A program made the position numbers and the translations under genes. Positions 1 through 7,658 of a DNA stretch of 20,508 bases are shown one piece after another. Below the pieces are notes generated by a model, which did no database searches, was not told the origin of the DNA, and saw nothing but the letters and a program-made list of their open reading frames with translations. The stretch lies in assembly GCA_016867095.1 (NCBI GenBank), contig VGKK01000006.1:1-20508 (forward strand), read 5' to 3'. The DNA is from Candidatus Omnitrophota bacterium (GTDB lineage Bacteria > Omnitrophota > Gorgyraeia > Gygaellales > Profunditerraquicolaceae). Every line of letters begins with the position of its first letter. Position 1 is the stretch's first letter.

Positions 1-2
1 TT

Positions 3-110
3 GTTTTTTCCGGCAAAGAAAAATTGTCCAATCGTAAAAATTGGCTTGCCCAGCCGGATTTTGTATTCCGCGACCTCTGCGAGGCCGCCAAATTTATTCT
101 GGCATTATGA
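3..110 (+). CDS. C-terminal tail of an unidentified upstream gene (partial)
   Basis: Reading from base 3, 35 codons are open to a TGA at 108-110 and read as ordinary protein (ending FRDLCEAAKFILAL). The stop overlaps the ATG of the next gene as ATGA. This is the usual sign of two translationally coupled genes and would explain why the next gene has no ribosome-binding site. Too little is visible to name a family. It could be chance, because a second frame is also open across this short stretch. Confidence 0.5.
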   Translation, partial: VFSGKEKLSNRKNWLAQPDFVFRDLCEAAKFILAL

Positions 111-1219
111 AGATTTTTATACTCTATACCTCTGCGGGCAGCGGGCATTTTAAGGCTGCCCAGGCTTTATATGATTATTTTAAGAACAATAACCCCCATC
201 TTGAAATCAGGCTAATCGATATACTGGAGAATTCCCTTAGACCCTTCAGGAATGCCTATACCAGTAGTTACGCCTTTATGGTCAGCTACGTCCAGGTTTT
301 CTGGGCGATAGGTTACTATGTCACTCATTTTATAATTTTGCGGCCGGTGGTTATGGGAATCCGTTTTATTATAAACCGGATTAACACTTTCAAATTTTCC
401 GGATTTTTAGCTAAGGAAAACCCCGATATCATTATCTGCACCCATTTTCTTCCCGTGGAAGTAGCCACGCACCTGAAGAGAAGGCGTAAAATTAATTCTC
501 GGCTTTTTACCGTGGTTACTGATTTCGGTATTCATCCGTTTTGGCTGTCAAAATTTACGGATATTTATATTGTAGCCAGCAACTTTACCAGGCAGCAGTT
601 GGTCCGCCGGGGCATAAAGGAAAGCCGCGTAAAGGTAACAGGCATACCGATAGAGCAAAAGTTTTCGCGCCAGTTCCCACGCGGCGCGTTATTGCGGAAA
701 TTTAACCTAGAAGACAGGTTTACGGTTTTAATCGTTACCGGCTCATTCGGCATCGGCCCCATAGACAGGATTGTTGATTTATTGCGCAGGGATGTCCAGG
801 TGCTGGTTGTCTCGGCAAGAAATAAAGCCTTATTTGACAGGTTGAGGCGTAAAAATTATCCCGGTGTTTCGGTATTCGGTTTTGTGGATAACATAGAAGA
901 GTTGATGGCAATATCGGATTTAATCATCACCAAGCCCGGAGGCCTGACGATTTCCGAAGTTTTGGCGATGGAGCTGGTGCCTATATTTATTTCGGCGATT
1001 CCCGGCCAGGAAGCGGCCAATATTGAGATATTAAAGGGGTACGGGATCGGTTTATGCGCCAAAGACAACAAAGAGGTAAAGGAATTGGTTTTGGATTATA
1101 AGGAGCATCCGGAGAAATTAAATAAGATAAAAGAAAATATGCGCAGGATTAAAAAACCGGATGCCCTAAGGGAGATATATAATGTTGTATGCCCAGGTGG
1201 TCCTCGGAATACCGGTTGA
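107..1219 (+). CDS. MGDG synthase/UgtP-type glycosyltransferase (GT28-like)
   Basis: Predicted to transfer a sugar from a nucleotide sugar to diacylglycerol or a similar lipid acceptor at the inner face of the membrane. The 370-residue protein has the two-part GT-B layout. The N-terminal domain opens with a glycine-rich SAGSGHFKAAQAL motif like MGDG synthases, followed by VVTDFGIHPFW and VTGIPI. The C-terminal domain has TKPGGLTISEVLAME and a PGQE-N motif, the usual nucleotide-sugar site. I chose the ATG at 107 because the family begins there (MKIFILYTSAGSGH); an upstream TTG at 41 would add 22 unlike residues. There is no clear Shine-Dalgarno, so coupling to the preceding gene through ATGA is likely. 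The 3' end overlaps priA by 38 nt. The exact sugar and acceptor cannot be told; a processive glucosyltransferase or an MGDG-type enzyme are both possible. Confidence 0.82.
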   Translation: MKIFILYTSAGSGHFKAAQALYDYFKNNNPHLEIRLIDILENSLRPFRNAYTSSYAFMVSYVQVFWAIGYYVTHFIILRPVVMGIRFIINRINTFKFSGFLAKENPDIIICTHFLPVEVATHLKRRRKINSRLFTVVTDFGIHPFWLSKFTDIYIVASNFTRQQLVRRGIKESRVKVTGIPIEQKFSRQFPRGALLRKFNLEDRFTVLIVTGSFGIGPIDRIVDLLRRDVQVLVVSARNKALFDRLRRKNYPGVSVFGFVDNIEELMAISDLIITKPGGLTISEVLAMELVPIFISAIPGQEAANIEILKGYGIGLCAKDNKEVKELVLDYKEHPEKLNKIKENMRRIKKPDALREIYNVVCPGGPRNTG

Positions 1220-3017
1220 GGGCCCGTTTGATTATATTGTGCCCGCGGATATGCGCGCCAGGATAAAGATTGGCGCCAGGGTCCGGGTTGATTTTCGTAA
1301 CCAGAAGACGCTGGCGTATGTGGTAGGGCTTAGCCCAAAAACCCGGGTTAGGCGCCTGAAAAGTTTATTGGAGGTAATTGACGAGGAGCCGGTATTGGAT
1401 AAAAATATGCTTACCCTGGCCAGGAGACTTTCGGAGTATTATTGTTGTTCCTGGGGGGAGGCCATTGAAACCGCGCTGCCGCAGGCTTTAAGAAAGGGCA
1501 GGAAAATACCGCCGGTAAAAGCGCCGCCGGCAGGCCATAATAAAAATAACCCGCAGGTCAGCTTAATTCAAGACTTAACCGGCCTGGAAAGGTGGGATGT
1601 TTATCTTAGAGAGATAAAAGAGACTTTGGATAATCACGCCTCCGCGATAGTCCTCTTGCCCGATATCAATTCCGCTTTAGCGGCAAAAAAGAGGATTGAA
1701 ACCGGCCTGGGCATACAGGCAGCGTCTTTATACAGAAAAGAGCCCGGCGAGCAAGAAGAGTGGCGCCAGATAAAAGAAGGTAAATTTAAAGTAGTCGTCG
1801 GCACGCGCTCCGCGATTTTCGCGCCGCTGAGCAATTTGGGCCTGGTGATTATTGACGAGGAGCAGGACTCATCTTACAAGCAGGACCAAGTGCCGCATTA
1901 TCATGCCAGGGTAGCCGCCCTTATGCGCGCAGAAATTGAAAAGGCAAGGCTTATTCTAGCCAGCACCGCGCCGTCTTTAGAGGCATTGTATTTGGCCGGA
2001 AAAGATAAGGCCGGATATACCTTAATCCCGCTGAAATCCCCCGCGGAAGTGAAAATTATCAATACGCAATGCGAATATTTTAAAATCAATAAGGCCAGGA
2101 CTTCAAAATATTTAGAAGACGCCATAGGCATGTGCCTTAATTCAAAACTAAAGGCGTTGTTATTTTTAAATCGTAAGGGCTTTGCCACGCTTGCCGCCTG
2201 TTCCGGGTGCGGGGCGGTCCTGAAATGCCCGCGCTGTAATATCAATTTGGTGTATCATTTTAAGGAGAATATCTTAACCTGCCATTATTGCAACTTTAAG
2301 ATGGCCGCGCCCAAGGTCTGCCCTCAGTGTAATTCCGGTTACCTGCGTTATTCCGGCGCCGGCACGGAAAAAATAGAAAGCGACGGCAACAGGGTATTTG
2401 CGCAAGCCAGGATTAAAAGAATGGATGGGGCCGGGGAGCCGGACCCCAAAGACTTTGACATACTTATTTCTACTCAGTCTATAATCAGGCATCCAGGATG
2501 CGCGTTTGGGCTGGTGGGCGTATTGGACATAGATAATTCTTTACAGCGGATTGATTTTCGCGCCAGCGAGAGGGCTTTTGGCTTATTATTGGGCCTGTTG
2601 GGATTAGCCAAAGAGAAGATGGTAATTCAGACCGGCCTGGCGGCCCATCATTGTTTTCAGGCCCTGGCCAGGCAGGATGTAGCCGCTTTTTATGATAAAG
2701 AATTAAAAGAAAGAAAGGAGCTGGATTTTCCGCCCTTTAAGCATTTGGTGATGGTGAAATTGCGCGGGCAAAAAGAATCCAGGGTCAGAGAGGCCAGCGA
2801 GGCCTTATTTAAGAAGTTAAATAATTATGCTAAGAACGGGGCTGTTAAGCTGATGGCAGTGAGTTCGGCCCAGCCTGCTAAATTACGCGGAAATTTTTGT
2901 TGGCAAATATTGCTGCGGGCAAATTCCGCTCCCCTGGCCAGTAAATTCCTGAAAAAACACTTAAAAGATTTTTCGCATTCAGGTATAATAGTAACTGTTG
3001 ATGTGGACCCTGTATAA
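1182..3017 (+). CDS. priA: Primosomal protein N' (PriA), helicase motifs degenerate
   Basis: PriA reloads the replicative helicase at stalled forks. This 611-residue copy (about 730 in E. coli) keeps the N-terminal 3'-DNA-end binding domain (PVEGPFDYIVP), the zinc region with eight Cys (340, 343, 349, 352, 367, 370, 380, 383), GTRSAIFAP, the DFRASERAFGLL stretch and the C-terminal domain (DFPPFKHLV). The ATPase parts are broken: where Walker A GVTGSGKT belongs, residues 131-138 read DLTGLERW; DEEH is DEEQ (225-228); the SATPS motif is STAPS; the GTQMIAKG motif is STQSIIRH; and the motif VI region QVAGRAGR reads LLGLLGLAKEK (469-479). A helix of about 20 residues before the GTQ motif is also missing. 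The frame is unbroken with good codons, so this is a maintained protein, not a fresh pseudogene. The start at 1182 has AGGGAG at 1169-1174 and overlaps the preceding gene by 38 nt. Confidence 0.9.
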   Translation: MLYAQVVLGIPVEGPFDYIVPADMRARIKIGARVRVDFRNQKTLAYVVGLSPKTRVRRLKSLLEVIDEEPVLDKNMLTLARRLSEYYCCSWGEAIETALPQALRKGRKIPPVKAPPAGHNKNNPQVSLIQDLTGLERWDVYLREIKETLDNHASAIVLLPDINSALAAKKRIETGLGIQAASLYRKEPGEQEEWRQIKEGKFKVVVGTRSAIFAPLSNLGLVIIDEEQDSSYKQDQVPHYHARVAALMRAEIEKARLILASTAPSLEALYLAGKDKAGYTLIPLKSPAEVKIINTQCEYFKINKARTSKYLEDAIGMCLNSKLKALLFLNRKGFATLAACSGCGAVLKCPRCNINLVYHFKENILTCHYCNFKMAAPKVCPQCNSGYLRYSGAGTEKIESDGNRVFAQARIKRMDGAGEPDPKDFDILISTQSIIRHPGCAFGLVGVLDIDNSLQRIDFRASERAFGLLLGLLGLAKEKMVIQTGLAAHHCFQALARQDVAAFYDKELKERKELDFPPFKHLVMVKLRGQKESRVREASEALFKKLNNYAKNGAVKLMAVSSAQPAKLRGNFCWQILLRANSAPLASKFLKKHLKDFSHSGIIVTVDVDPV

Positions 3018-3150
3018 AATCCCAATAATTACCAATAAGTACCAAATCCCAATAAAATCCCAAATCCCAATTGCCAATCTCCACTTGGTTAATTGGTCAT
3101 TGGAAATTGGACATTCATTTGTATTATTGGTATTTATTGGATATTGGGAT
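3018..3150. repeat. Long imperfect inverted array of AATCCCAAT/ACCAATAA words
   Basis: Almost the whole priA-fmt gap consists of short related words. The left half (about 3018-3075) repeats AAATCCCAAT and ACCAATAA. The right half (about 3087-3150) carries their reverse complements (TTATTGGTATTTATTGG, ATTGGGATTT). The two halves could fold into one long imperfect hairpin. No T-tract follows, so it is not a classic terminator. The architecture matches the array before pgk (10131-10267), though the words differ. Confidence 0.7.
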
Positions 3151-3178
3151 TTGATACGTTAAATTAAACGATACAAAT

Positions 3179-4147
3179 ATGAACATAGTCTTTTTTGGCA
3201 GTTCACAATTTGCCTTGCCGGCGCTAATGGCGCTGTTAAAGACGCCGCATAAGGTTTGCTGCGTGGTTACGCAGCCCGATAAAAAGAAGGGCCGCGGGCT
3301 GCATTACGAAGGTACGGCAGTCAAGGCTATCGCCGCAGAATCCAGCCTGAAGGTTTATCAGCCGCAGGATATTAACGCGGCCGAGGCGATAAAGTTTCTT
3401 AAGGATTTAAGCCCGGATTTATTTATCGTTATCTCTTACGGCCAGCTCTTATCCCAAAAAGTGCTGGATATCCCCCGCCTCTTTTGCCTGAATGTCCATG
3501 CCTCGCTTTTACCTAAATACCGCGGCGCCGCACCGATGAATTGGGCGATAATTAACCGGGAAAAAAAGACCGGCATTACTATTATTAAAATGGCCAGGCA
3601 GATGGATGCCGGGCCGACCATTTTGCAGCGCGCCGTAGATGTTAACGCCGAAGAAACGATTATTACCCTGGAAAATAAATTAGCTGAAATTTCCGCGGAG
3701 TTAGTAGTTGAGGCTTTAAAGGGCATTGAGCAGGATAATTATAAGCTAATGCCCCAGGATGAAAATAAGGCCAGCCTTGCCCCCAGGCTGAAAAAAGAGG
3801 ATGGCTTGATTGATTGGAATAAGCCTGCCGAAGAAATTAATAGCCTGGTTAGGGCGACTTTAATTTGGCCGGGCGCTTTTTCCTATTATAATGGCAAGCT
3901 GCTCAAGATTTATAAGACAAGAGTCACCAAGTCACCCCCAACCTTTCGGTCGGGGCAGGCACGTCACCAAGTCACCACGTCAGCGGGACAGATAACGCGG
4001 GTTTCCAAAGAGGGGATAGAGGTGGCGACGGCAAAAGAGGCTTTGATTATTCAGGAATTACAGATGGAAGGAAAAAAAAGGATGGGCGTGGCGGATTTTG
4101 TCTCAGGGCACAGGATCCGTGCGGGTGAAATATTAGGAAAAAAATAA
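3179..4147 (+). CDS. fmt: Methionyl-tRNA formyltransferase
   Basis: Transfers the formyl group of 10-formyl-tetrahydrofolate to initiator Met-tRNA in the cytoplasm. The 322-residue protein is of normal family length. The formyl-transfer site is present: Asn105 and His107 in NVHASLLPKYRGAAP, and Asp143 in QMDAGPTILQ. The C-terminal tRNA-binding domain starts near residue 205 (DGLIDWNKPAEEINSLVRA) and ends KKRMGVADFVSGH. Between residues about 245 and 270 the domain holds an extra stretch encoded by a repeat element (see 3922-3982), which the family does not need. No Shine-Dalgarno precedes the ATG. The def gene that often sits beside fmt is absent here, while priA is directly upstream. Confidence 0.95.
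   Translation: MNIVFFGSSQFALPALMALLKTPHKVCCVVTQPDKKKGRGLHYEGTAVKAIAAESSLKVYQPQDINAAEAIKFLKDLSPDLFIVISYGQLLSQKVLDIPRLFCLNVHASLLPKYRGAAPMNWAIINREKKTGITIIKMARQMDAGPTILQRAVDVNAEETIITLENKLAEISAELVVEALKGIEQDNYKLMPQDENKASLAPRLKKEDGLIDWNKPAEEINSLVRATLIWPGAFSYYNGKLLKIYKTRVTKSPPTFRSGQARHQVTTSAGQITRVSKEGIEVATAKEALIIQELQMEGKKRMGVADFVSGHRIRAGEILGKK
3922..3982. repeat. Repeat element inserted inside the fmt reading frame
   Basis: Two exact 14-bp direct repeats, GTCACCAAGTCACC (3923-3936 and 3963-3976), flank a near-perfect hairpin CCCCAACC-TTTC-GGTCGGGG (3936-3955, one mismatch). The block adds about 20 Lys/Arg/Thr/Pro-rich residues to a surface part of the C-terminal Fmt domain without breaking the frame. 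The word structure resembles the intergenic arrays of this window. Confidence 0.75.
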
Positions 4148-4175
4148 TTGCATTAAAAAAAATATATAGTATAAT
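4148..4175 (+). promoter_or_regulatory. Sigma70-type promoter for galT-galT-gapA
   Basis: TTGCAT (4148-4153), a 16-nt spacer and a full-consensus TATAAT (4170-4175) lie right after the fmt stop in an AT-rich gap. Transcription would start near 4182, about 80 nt before the first galT. The -35 match is weak (3 of 6). Confidence 0.5.
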
Positions 4176-4261
4176 TAGTTAATTCATTTAATATAATTTA
4201 AAATAAATTTTGATTTTTGCATTTTGAATTTTGAATTCCGACGAGCGAGAGCGAGGAGGTT

Positions 4262-5296
4262 ATGCCGGAATTAAGAAAAGATCCGATTATAGGTAGGTGG
4301 GTAATTATCGCGACAGAGCGCGCCAAGCGCCCTGACCAGTTTGGCAGCCCTGCCGTTCAGGGGCCTGCCGAAAAACCCTGCCCTTTCTGCGATGGCAAAG
4401 AAAAAGAAACCCCGCCGGAGATATACGTCATCAGGCCAAAAACCTCCGCTCCTAACGGCCCGGGCTGGGAATTAAGGGTAGTCCCTAGTATCGCGCCTTT
4501 CTTAAGGATAGAAGGCGACCTTGACCGCCGGGGCCGCGGTTTATACGATATGATGACTGGTATCGGAGCGCACGAGATAGTCATAGAGACCAGCCAGCAT
4601 ATCGCCAATATGGCGGATTTAAGCCAAGAGCAGATCGGCAAGGTTATTTCCTGTTATATAGACAGGATTATGGACCTAGAAAAAGACCGGCGCTTCAAGT
4701 ATGTCCTGGCCTTTAAAAATTACGGCTGGATAGCCGGGGGCGGCAGGATTCAACATTCCCGCTCGCAATTAATCGCTACGCCGGTTAACCCGAAAAGAGT
4801 CAAAGAGGAATTAGTGGGCGCCAGGCAATATTATGATTATCATGAAAGATGCATATTCTGCGATTTAATCAAGCAGGAATTGGAAGCTAAGGACAGGGTT
4901 ATCTTGGATATAGACGGTTTTATCGCCATCACGCCTTTTGCCGCCAGGTTCCCTTTTGAAGTCTGGATTTTACCTAAAAAACACGCCTGCGATTTTACCA
5001 GCCTTACCCCGCCTATGCGCCTTGAACTCGGCCGTATCCTAAAAGAAATCCTGGCAAAATTAAAGAAGGGCCTAAATGACCCGGCCTATAATTATATTAT
5101 CCATACCGCTCCTTTCCGGCGCCAAAAAGTAGGTTACTGGAAGAGCATTGATTATGATTATCACTGGCATATTGAAATTATTCCCCGTTTAACCCGCGTC
5201 GCGGGATTTGAATGGGGCACGGGATTTTATATCTGTCCTTTGCCGCCCGAAGATGCCGCGAAGTTTTTAAGAGAGGTAAATGAGGCCACGACTTAG
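4262..5296 (+). CDS. GalT-family protein lacking the catalytic His (HSRSQ)
   Basis: Belongs to the galactose-1-phosphate uridylyltransferase family (HIT superfamily; Leloir pathway). The 344-residue protein keeps the N-terminal DPIIGRWVIIA motif, the CPFC zinc pair (Cys40, Cys43), a His at 113, LDRRGRGLYD, the CIFC pair near 197-200, and the C-terminal YHWHIEIIPRLTR. The active-site motif, normally HPHxQ with the second His as nucleophile, reads HSRSQ at 165-169, so Arg167 replaces the nucleophile. One base change (CAC to CGC) would do this. The intact paralogue is directly downstream. The protein may be a regulator, a partner in a mixed dimer (family enzymes are dimers with the active site near the interface), or an enzyme with changed chemistry. 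The start is fixed by conservation with the paralogue; AGGAGG lies only 2 nt before it. Confidence 0.85.
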   Translation: MPELRKDPIIGRWVIIATERAKRPDQFGSPAVQGPAEKPCPFCDGKEKETPPEIYVIRPKTSAPNGPGWELRVVPSIAPFLRIEGDLDRRGRGLYDMMTGIGAHEIVIETSQHIANMADLSQEQIGKVISCYIDRIMDLEKDRRFKYVLAFKNYGWIAGGGRIQHSRSQLIATPVNPKRVKEELVGARQYYDYHERCIFCDLIKQELEAKDRVILDIDGFIAITPFAARFPFEVWILPKKHACDFTSLTPPMRLELGRILKEILAKLKKGLNDPAYNYIIHTAPFRRQKVGYWKSIDYDYHWHIEIIPRLTRVAGFEWGTGFYICPLPPEDAAKFLREVNEATT

Positions 5297-5369
5297 CGAG
5301 CGAGCACCCGGCTGTATCGGAACATCCGGTGTGCCGCTTGTGCGGCAAGCGAAGCTAAGTCGTATGGCC
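5284..5369 (+). repeat. Hairpin 1 of the galT-galT spacer, overlapping the first stop codon
   Basis: GGCC plus ACGACTTAGC (5284-5297) pairs with GCTAAGTCGT plus GGCC (5354-5363 and 5366-5369), with an AT bulge. Inside is a second stem, CGCTTG/CAAGCG (5335-5340/5346-5351). The outer stem contains the stop codon of the first galT (5294-5296). There is no T-tract. Confidence 0.65.
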
Positions 5370-5375
5370 GAACTT

Positions 5376-5480
5376 ACCCAGCACTAATTTTATGAAACGC
5401 TTAAAGTTAACTCATAGGGGTTGCGTTGGTATCAATCCTTATGAGATAGAGATAAGGGTTGATAAAAATTAGTGCTGGGT
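5376..5480 (+). repeat. Hairpin 2: 16-bp perfect stem with switch-like interior
   Basis: ACCCAGCACTAATTTT (5376-5391) is perfectly complementary to 5465-5480. In the 73-nt loop, arm CAATCCTTATGAG (5433-5445) can pair with upstream CTCATAGGGGTTG (5411-5423, two G-U pairs), or its first part with downstream ATAAGGGTTGAT (5452-5463). The two pairings exclude each other, as in attenuators, but no poly-U follows. It may equally be a miniature transposable element. Confidence 0.65.
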
Positions 5481-5486
5481 TAATTC

Positions 5487-5553
5487 GCAGACGCCCTACG
5501 GGCTACAACTTACGTCGCCAGACGTAAGGATGTATGCTCCGTAAGTTGTCTGC
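5487..5553 (+). repeat. Hairpin 3: branched palindrome directly upstream of the second galT
   Basis: GCAGAC (5487-5492) and AACTTACG (5507-5514) together match the single arm CGTAAGTTGTCTGC (5540-5553). The left side is interrupted by a small hairpin, GCCC-TAC-GGGC (5493-5503). Alternatively CTTACGTC (5509-5516) pairs with GACGTAAG (5521-5528). It ends 8 nt before the second galT ATG, which lacks a Shine-Dalgarno sequence, so the fold could control its translation. Confidence 0.6.
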
Positions 5554-5561
5554 TCATTAAA

Positions 5562-6581
5562 ATGTCCGAATTAAGAAGAGATCCGATCGGCGGAAGGTGG
5601 GTAATCGTAGATACCGACCACCCTAATAAACCGGAAGATTACGAGCACGAGTCTCACGGCTGGCGCGGCGGGACCTGCCCCTTTTGCTACGGCAGTGAAT
5701 CATTAACCCCGCCGGAAATAGAGGCCATCAGGAATCCGCATACCAGCCCGAACACGCCGGGTTGGCAGGTGCGGGTAGTCGCGAACAAGTTTCCCGCGCT
5801 GCAGATTGAGGGGGATTTGGACAGGCGCGGCCTGGGGATATACGATATGTCCAACGGCGTAGGCGCGCACGAAGTATTAATTGAGACGCCTTATCATGAG
5901 AAAGATATCCCGGATTTATTGAATCCGGAAATAGAAAATATTATCTCTATGCTTTGCCGCCGGGCGCTGGACCTGATTAAGGATAAGCGCTTTAAGTACA
6001 TCATGATTTTCAAAAACTACGGCCCGGCCGCAGGCGCGTCCCTGGAGCACCCGCATACCCAGATGATTGCTTTGCCGATGGTGCCTAAGAGCGTAATGGA
6101 GGAAATTAAGGGCGCGCATAATTATTTTGAGTTCCGCGAGCGCTGCATATTCTGCGATATGCTCCGGCAGGAGATACAAGACAGGGAGCGTGTCATCATA
6201 GAAAATAAAGATTTTCTTTCTTTCTGCCCTTTTGTCTCGCGTTTTCCTTTTGAGGTTTGGATAATCCCCAAGAAACACAGCGGCTATTTCTGCCATATGC
6301 CCGCGGAGGAAATACCGGCATTGGCAATGATATTAAAAGAGACCATCTCCAAGATCAAGAAGGTGTTCGCAAATCCCGCGTATAACTTTATCATCCATAC
6401 CTCTCCGATAAACGGGGACGGCGCCTCAGAAGGCTACCACTGGCATATTGAGATTATGCCCAAGCTCACCCGCATCGCGGGCTTTGAATGGGGCTCGGGT
6501 TTTTACGTTGTCCCCACCCCGCCGGAATTAGCGGCGAAATATTTACGCGAGATGAGCCAGAGTTCCGCTAAAGTAACCTAA
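5562..6581 (+). CDS. galT: Galactose-1-phosphate uridylyltransferase (intact HPHTQ)
   Basis: Exchanges UMP between UDP-glucose and galactose-1-phosphate in the Leloir pathway, in the cytoplasm. The 339-residue protein has the CPFC zinc pair (Cys39, Cys42), His112, the active-site motif HPHTQ at 163-167 with nucleophile His165, the CIFC pair near 196-199 and YHWHIEIMPKLTR near the C-terminus. The length is normal. It is a clear tandem paralogue of the preceding gene, with which it shares most motifs, and unlike that copy should be active. No ribosome-binding site is visible; the hairpins at 5376-5553 run up to the start. gapA follows after 32 nt, so the three genes probably form one operon. 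The family also holds adenylyl- and sulfurylase-type members, so the sugar substrate is inferred. Confidence 0.88.
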   Translation: MSELRRDPIGGRWVIVDTDHPNKPEDYEHESHGWRGGTCPFCYGSESLTPPEIEAIRNPHTSPNTPGWQVRVVANKFPALQIEGDLDRRGLGIYDMSNGVGAHEVLIETPYHEKDIPDLLNPEIENIISMLCRRALDLIKDKRFKYIMIFKNYGPAAGASLEHPHTQMIALPMVPKSVMEEIKGAHNYFEFRERCIFCDMLRQEIQDRERVIIENKDFLSFCPFVSRFPFEVWIIPKKHSGYFCHMPAEEIPALAMILKETISKIKKVFANPAYNFIIHTSPINGDGASEGYHWHIEIMPKLTRIAGFEWGSGFYVVPTPPELAAKYLREMSQSSAKVT

Positions 6582-6613
6582 AACATATAAAAAGCGAAGG
6601 AGGAACAAAGACA

Positions 6614-7633
6614 ATGGCTGTAAAAGTTGGTATTAACGGTTTTGGCAGGATTGGCAGGTTAGTGTACCGGGCGGCGATAGTAAAGGGAACCCCTGATTTA
6701 GACTTTGTCGCGGTCAATGATTTGCCGGTAGGCACAAAGACCCTGGCGCACCTTTTGAAATACGATTCTAATTTCGGGGCCTTAAACGCCACTGTAGAGG
6801 CAAAAGAGGACGCCCTGATTGTGAACGGCAAGACCCTGAAAGTCTTGAGCGCCAAATCTCCGGCGGAAATCCCCTGGAAGGATTACGGGGTCCAGGTTGT
6901 GATAGAATCCACCGGCGTATTTACGGAAAAGGAAAAATGCATCGGCCATATCCAGAACGGCGGAGCGAAAAAAATTATTATTACCGCCCCGGCCAAAGGC
7001 CAGGACATCACCGTGGTAATGGGGGTCAATGAAAAGAATTATGACCCTGGAAAACACAATATCGTCTCTAACGCCTCTTGCACCACTAATTGCCTGGCAC
7101 CGATGTCCAAGGTGATTATGGATAACTTCGGCATTAAGAGCGCCTTGATGACTACCATTCATTCCTATACTAATGACCAGCGGATTCTTGACTTGCCGCA
7201 CAAGGATTTGCGCCGGGCGCGCGCGGCAGCGGTTTCCATGATTCCTACCTCAACCGGCGCGGCTAAGGCAATCGGAGAGGTTATCCCGGAATTAAAAGGC
7301 AAAATGGACGGCCTGGCCATTCGCGTGCCCACGCCCGATGTGTCTTTGACTGATTTAAGCTGTATTGTGGAAAAAGACACTACCGTGGACGCGGTAAAAG
7401 AGGCGTTTAAAAAGGCGGCGGAAACGGACCTGAAAGGGATACTGCAATACCTTACCGAGCCTCTGGTATCCAAAGATTTTTGCGGCTCTAATTATTCCTG
7501 CATCTTTGACGCGGAGTTAACCAAGGTTATTGGCGGGAACTTGGTTAAGGTAATGGGCTGGTACGATAATGAGTGGGCGTATTCGGTAAGGGTTGTGGAC
7601 CTGTGCGAATATATCGTCAAAAAAGGCCTGTAA
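6614..7633 (+). CDS. gap: Glyceraldehyde-3-phosphate dehydrogenase, type I
   Basis: Oxidises and phosphorylates glyceraldehyde-3-phosphate with NAD(P) in glycolysis, in the cytoplasm. The 339-residue protein has the N-terminal Rossmann motif GINGFGRIGR (7-16), the catalytic SNASCTTNCLAPM with Cys156, His183 in TTIHSYTNDQ, and the C-terminal GWYDNEWAYS. GAAGGAGG (6595-6602) is a strong ribosome-binding site. It closes the galT-galT-gap unit and is followed by a clean terminator. The other lower-glycolysis genes, pgk and tpiA, sit 2.7 kb further on behind a separate promoter. The residue after the first Rossmann strand is Asn35 (VAVND), so cofactor choice is not fixed by the sequence. Confidence 0.97.
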   Translation: MAVKVGINGFGRIGRLVYRAAIVKGTPDLDFVAVNDLPVGTKTLAHLLKYDSNFGALNATVEAKEDALIVNGKTLKVLSAKSPAEIPWKDYGVQVVIESTGVFTEKEKCIGHIQNGGAKKIIITAPAKGQDITVVMGVNEKNYDPGKHNIVSNASCTTNCLAPMSKVIMDNFGIKSALMTTIHSYTNDQRILDLPHKDLRRARAAAVSMIPTSTGAAKAIGEVIPELKGKMDGLAIRVPTPDVSLTDLSCIVEKDTTVDAVKEAFKKAAETDLKGILQYLTEPLVSKDFCGSNYSCIFDAELTKVIGGNLVKVMGWYDNEWAYSVRVVDLCEYIVKKGL

Positions 7634-7658
7634 TAAAAGTATAAGCGGTTTTTCAACT

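Noticed and set aside
41..106. A TTG start at 41 for the glycosyltransferase
   Set aside because: The added 22 residues do not resemble the family, whose N-terminus is the strand just before the glycine-rich SGSGH motif; ATG 107 also gives an ATGA overlap with the upstream frame.
1572..1604. A frameshift in priA as the reason for the missing Walker A motif
   Set aside because: The flanking residues stay in register with the family on both sides and the change is a substitution in frame; motif VI is also lost far downstream, which one frameshift cannot explain.
3018..3150. Possible CRISPR array
   Set aside because: The repeated words are only about 8-10 nt, irregularly spaced, occur in both orientations, and there are no uniform spacers or cas genes.
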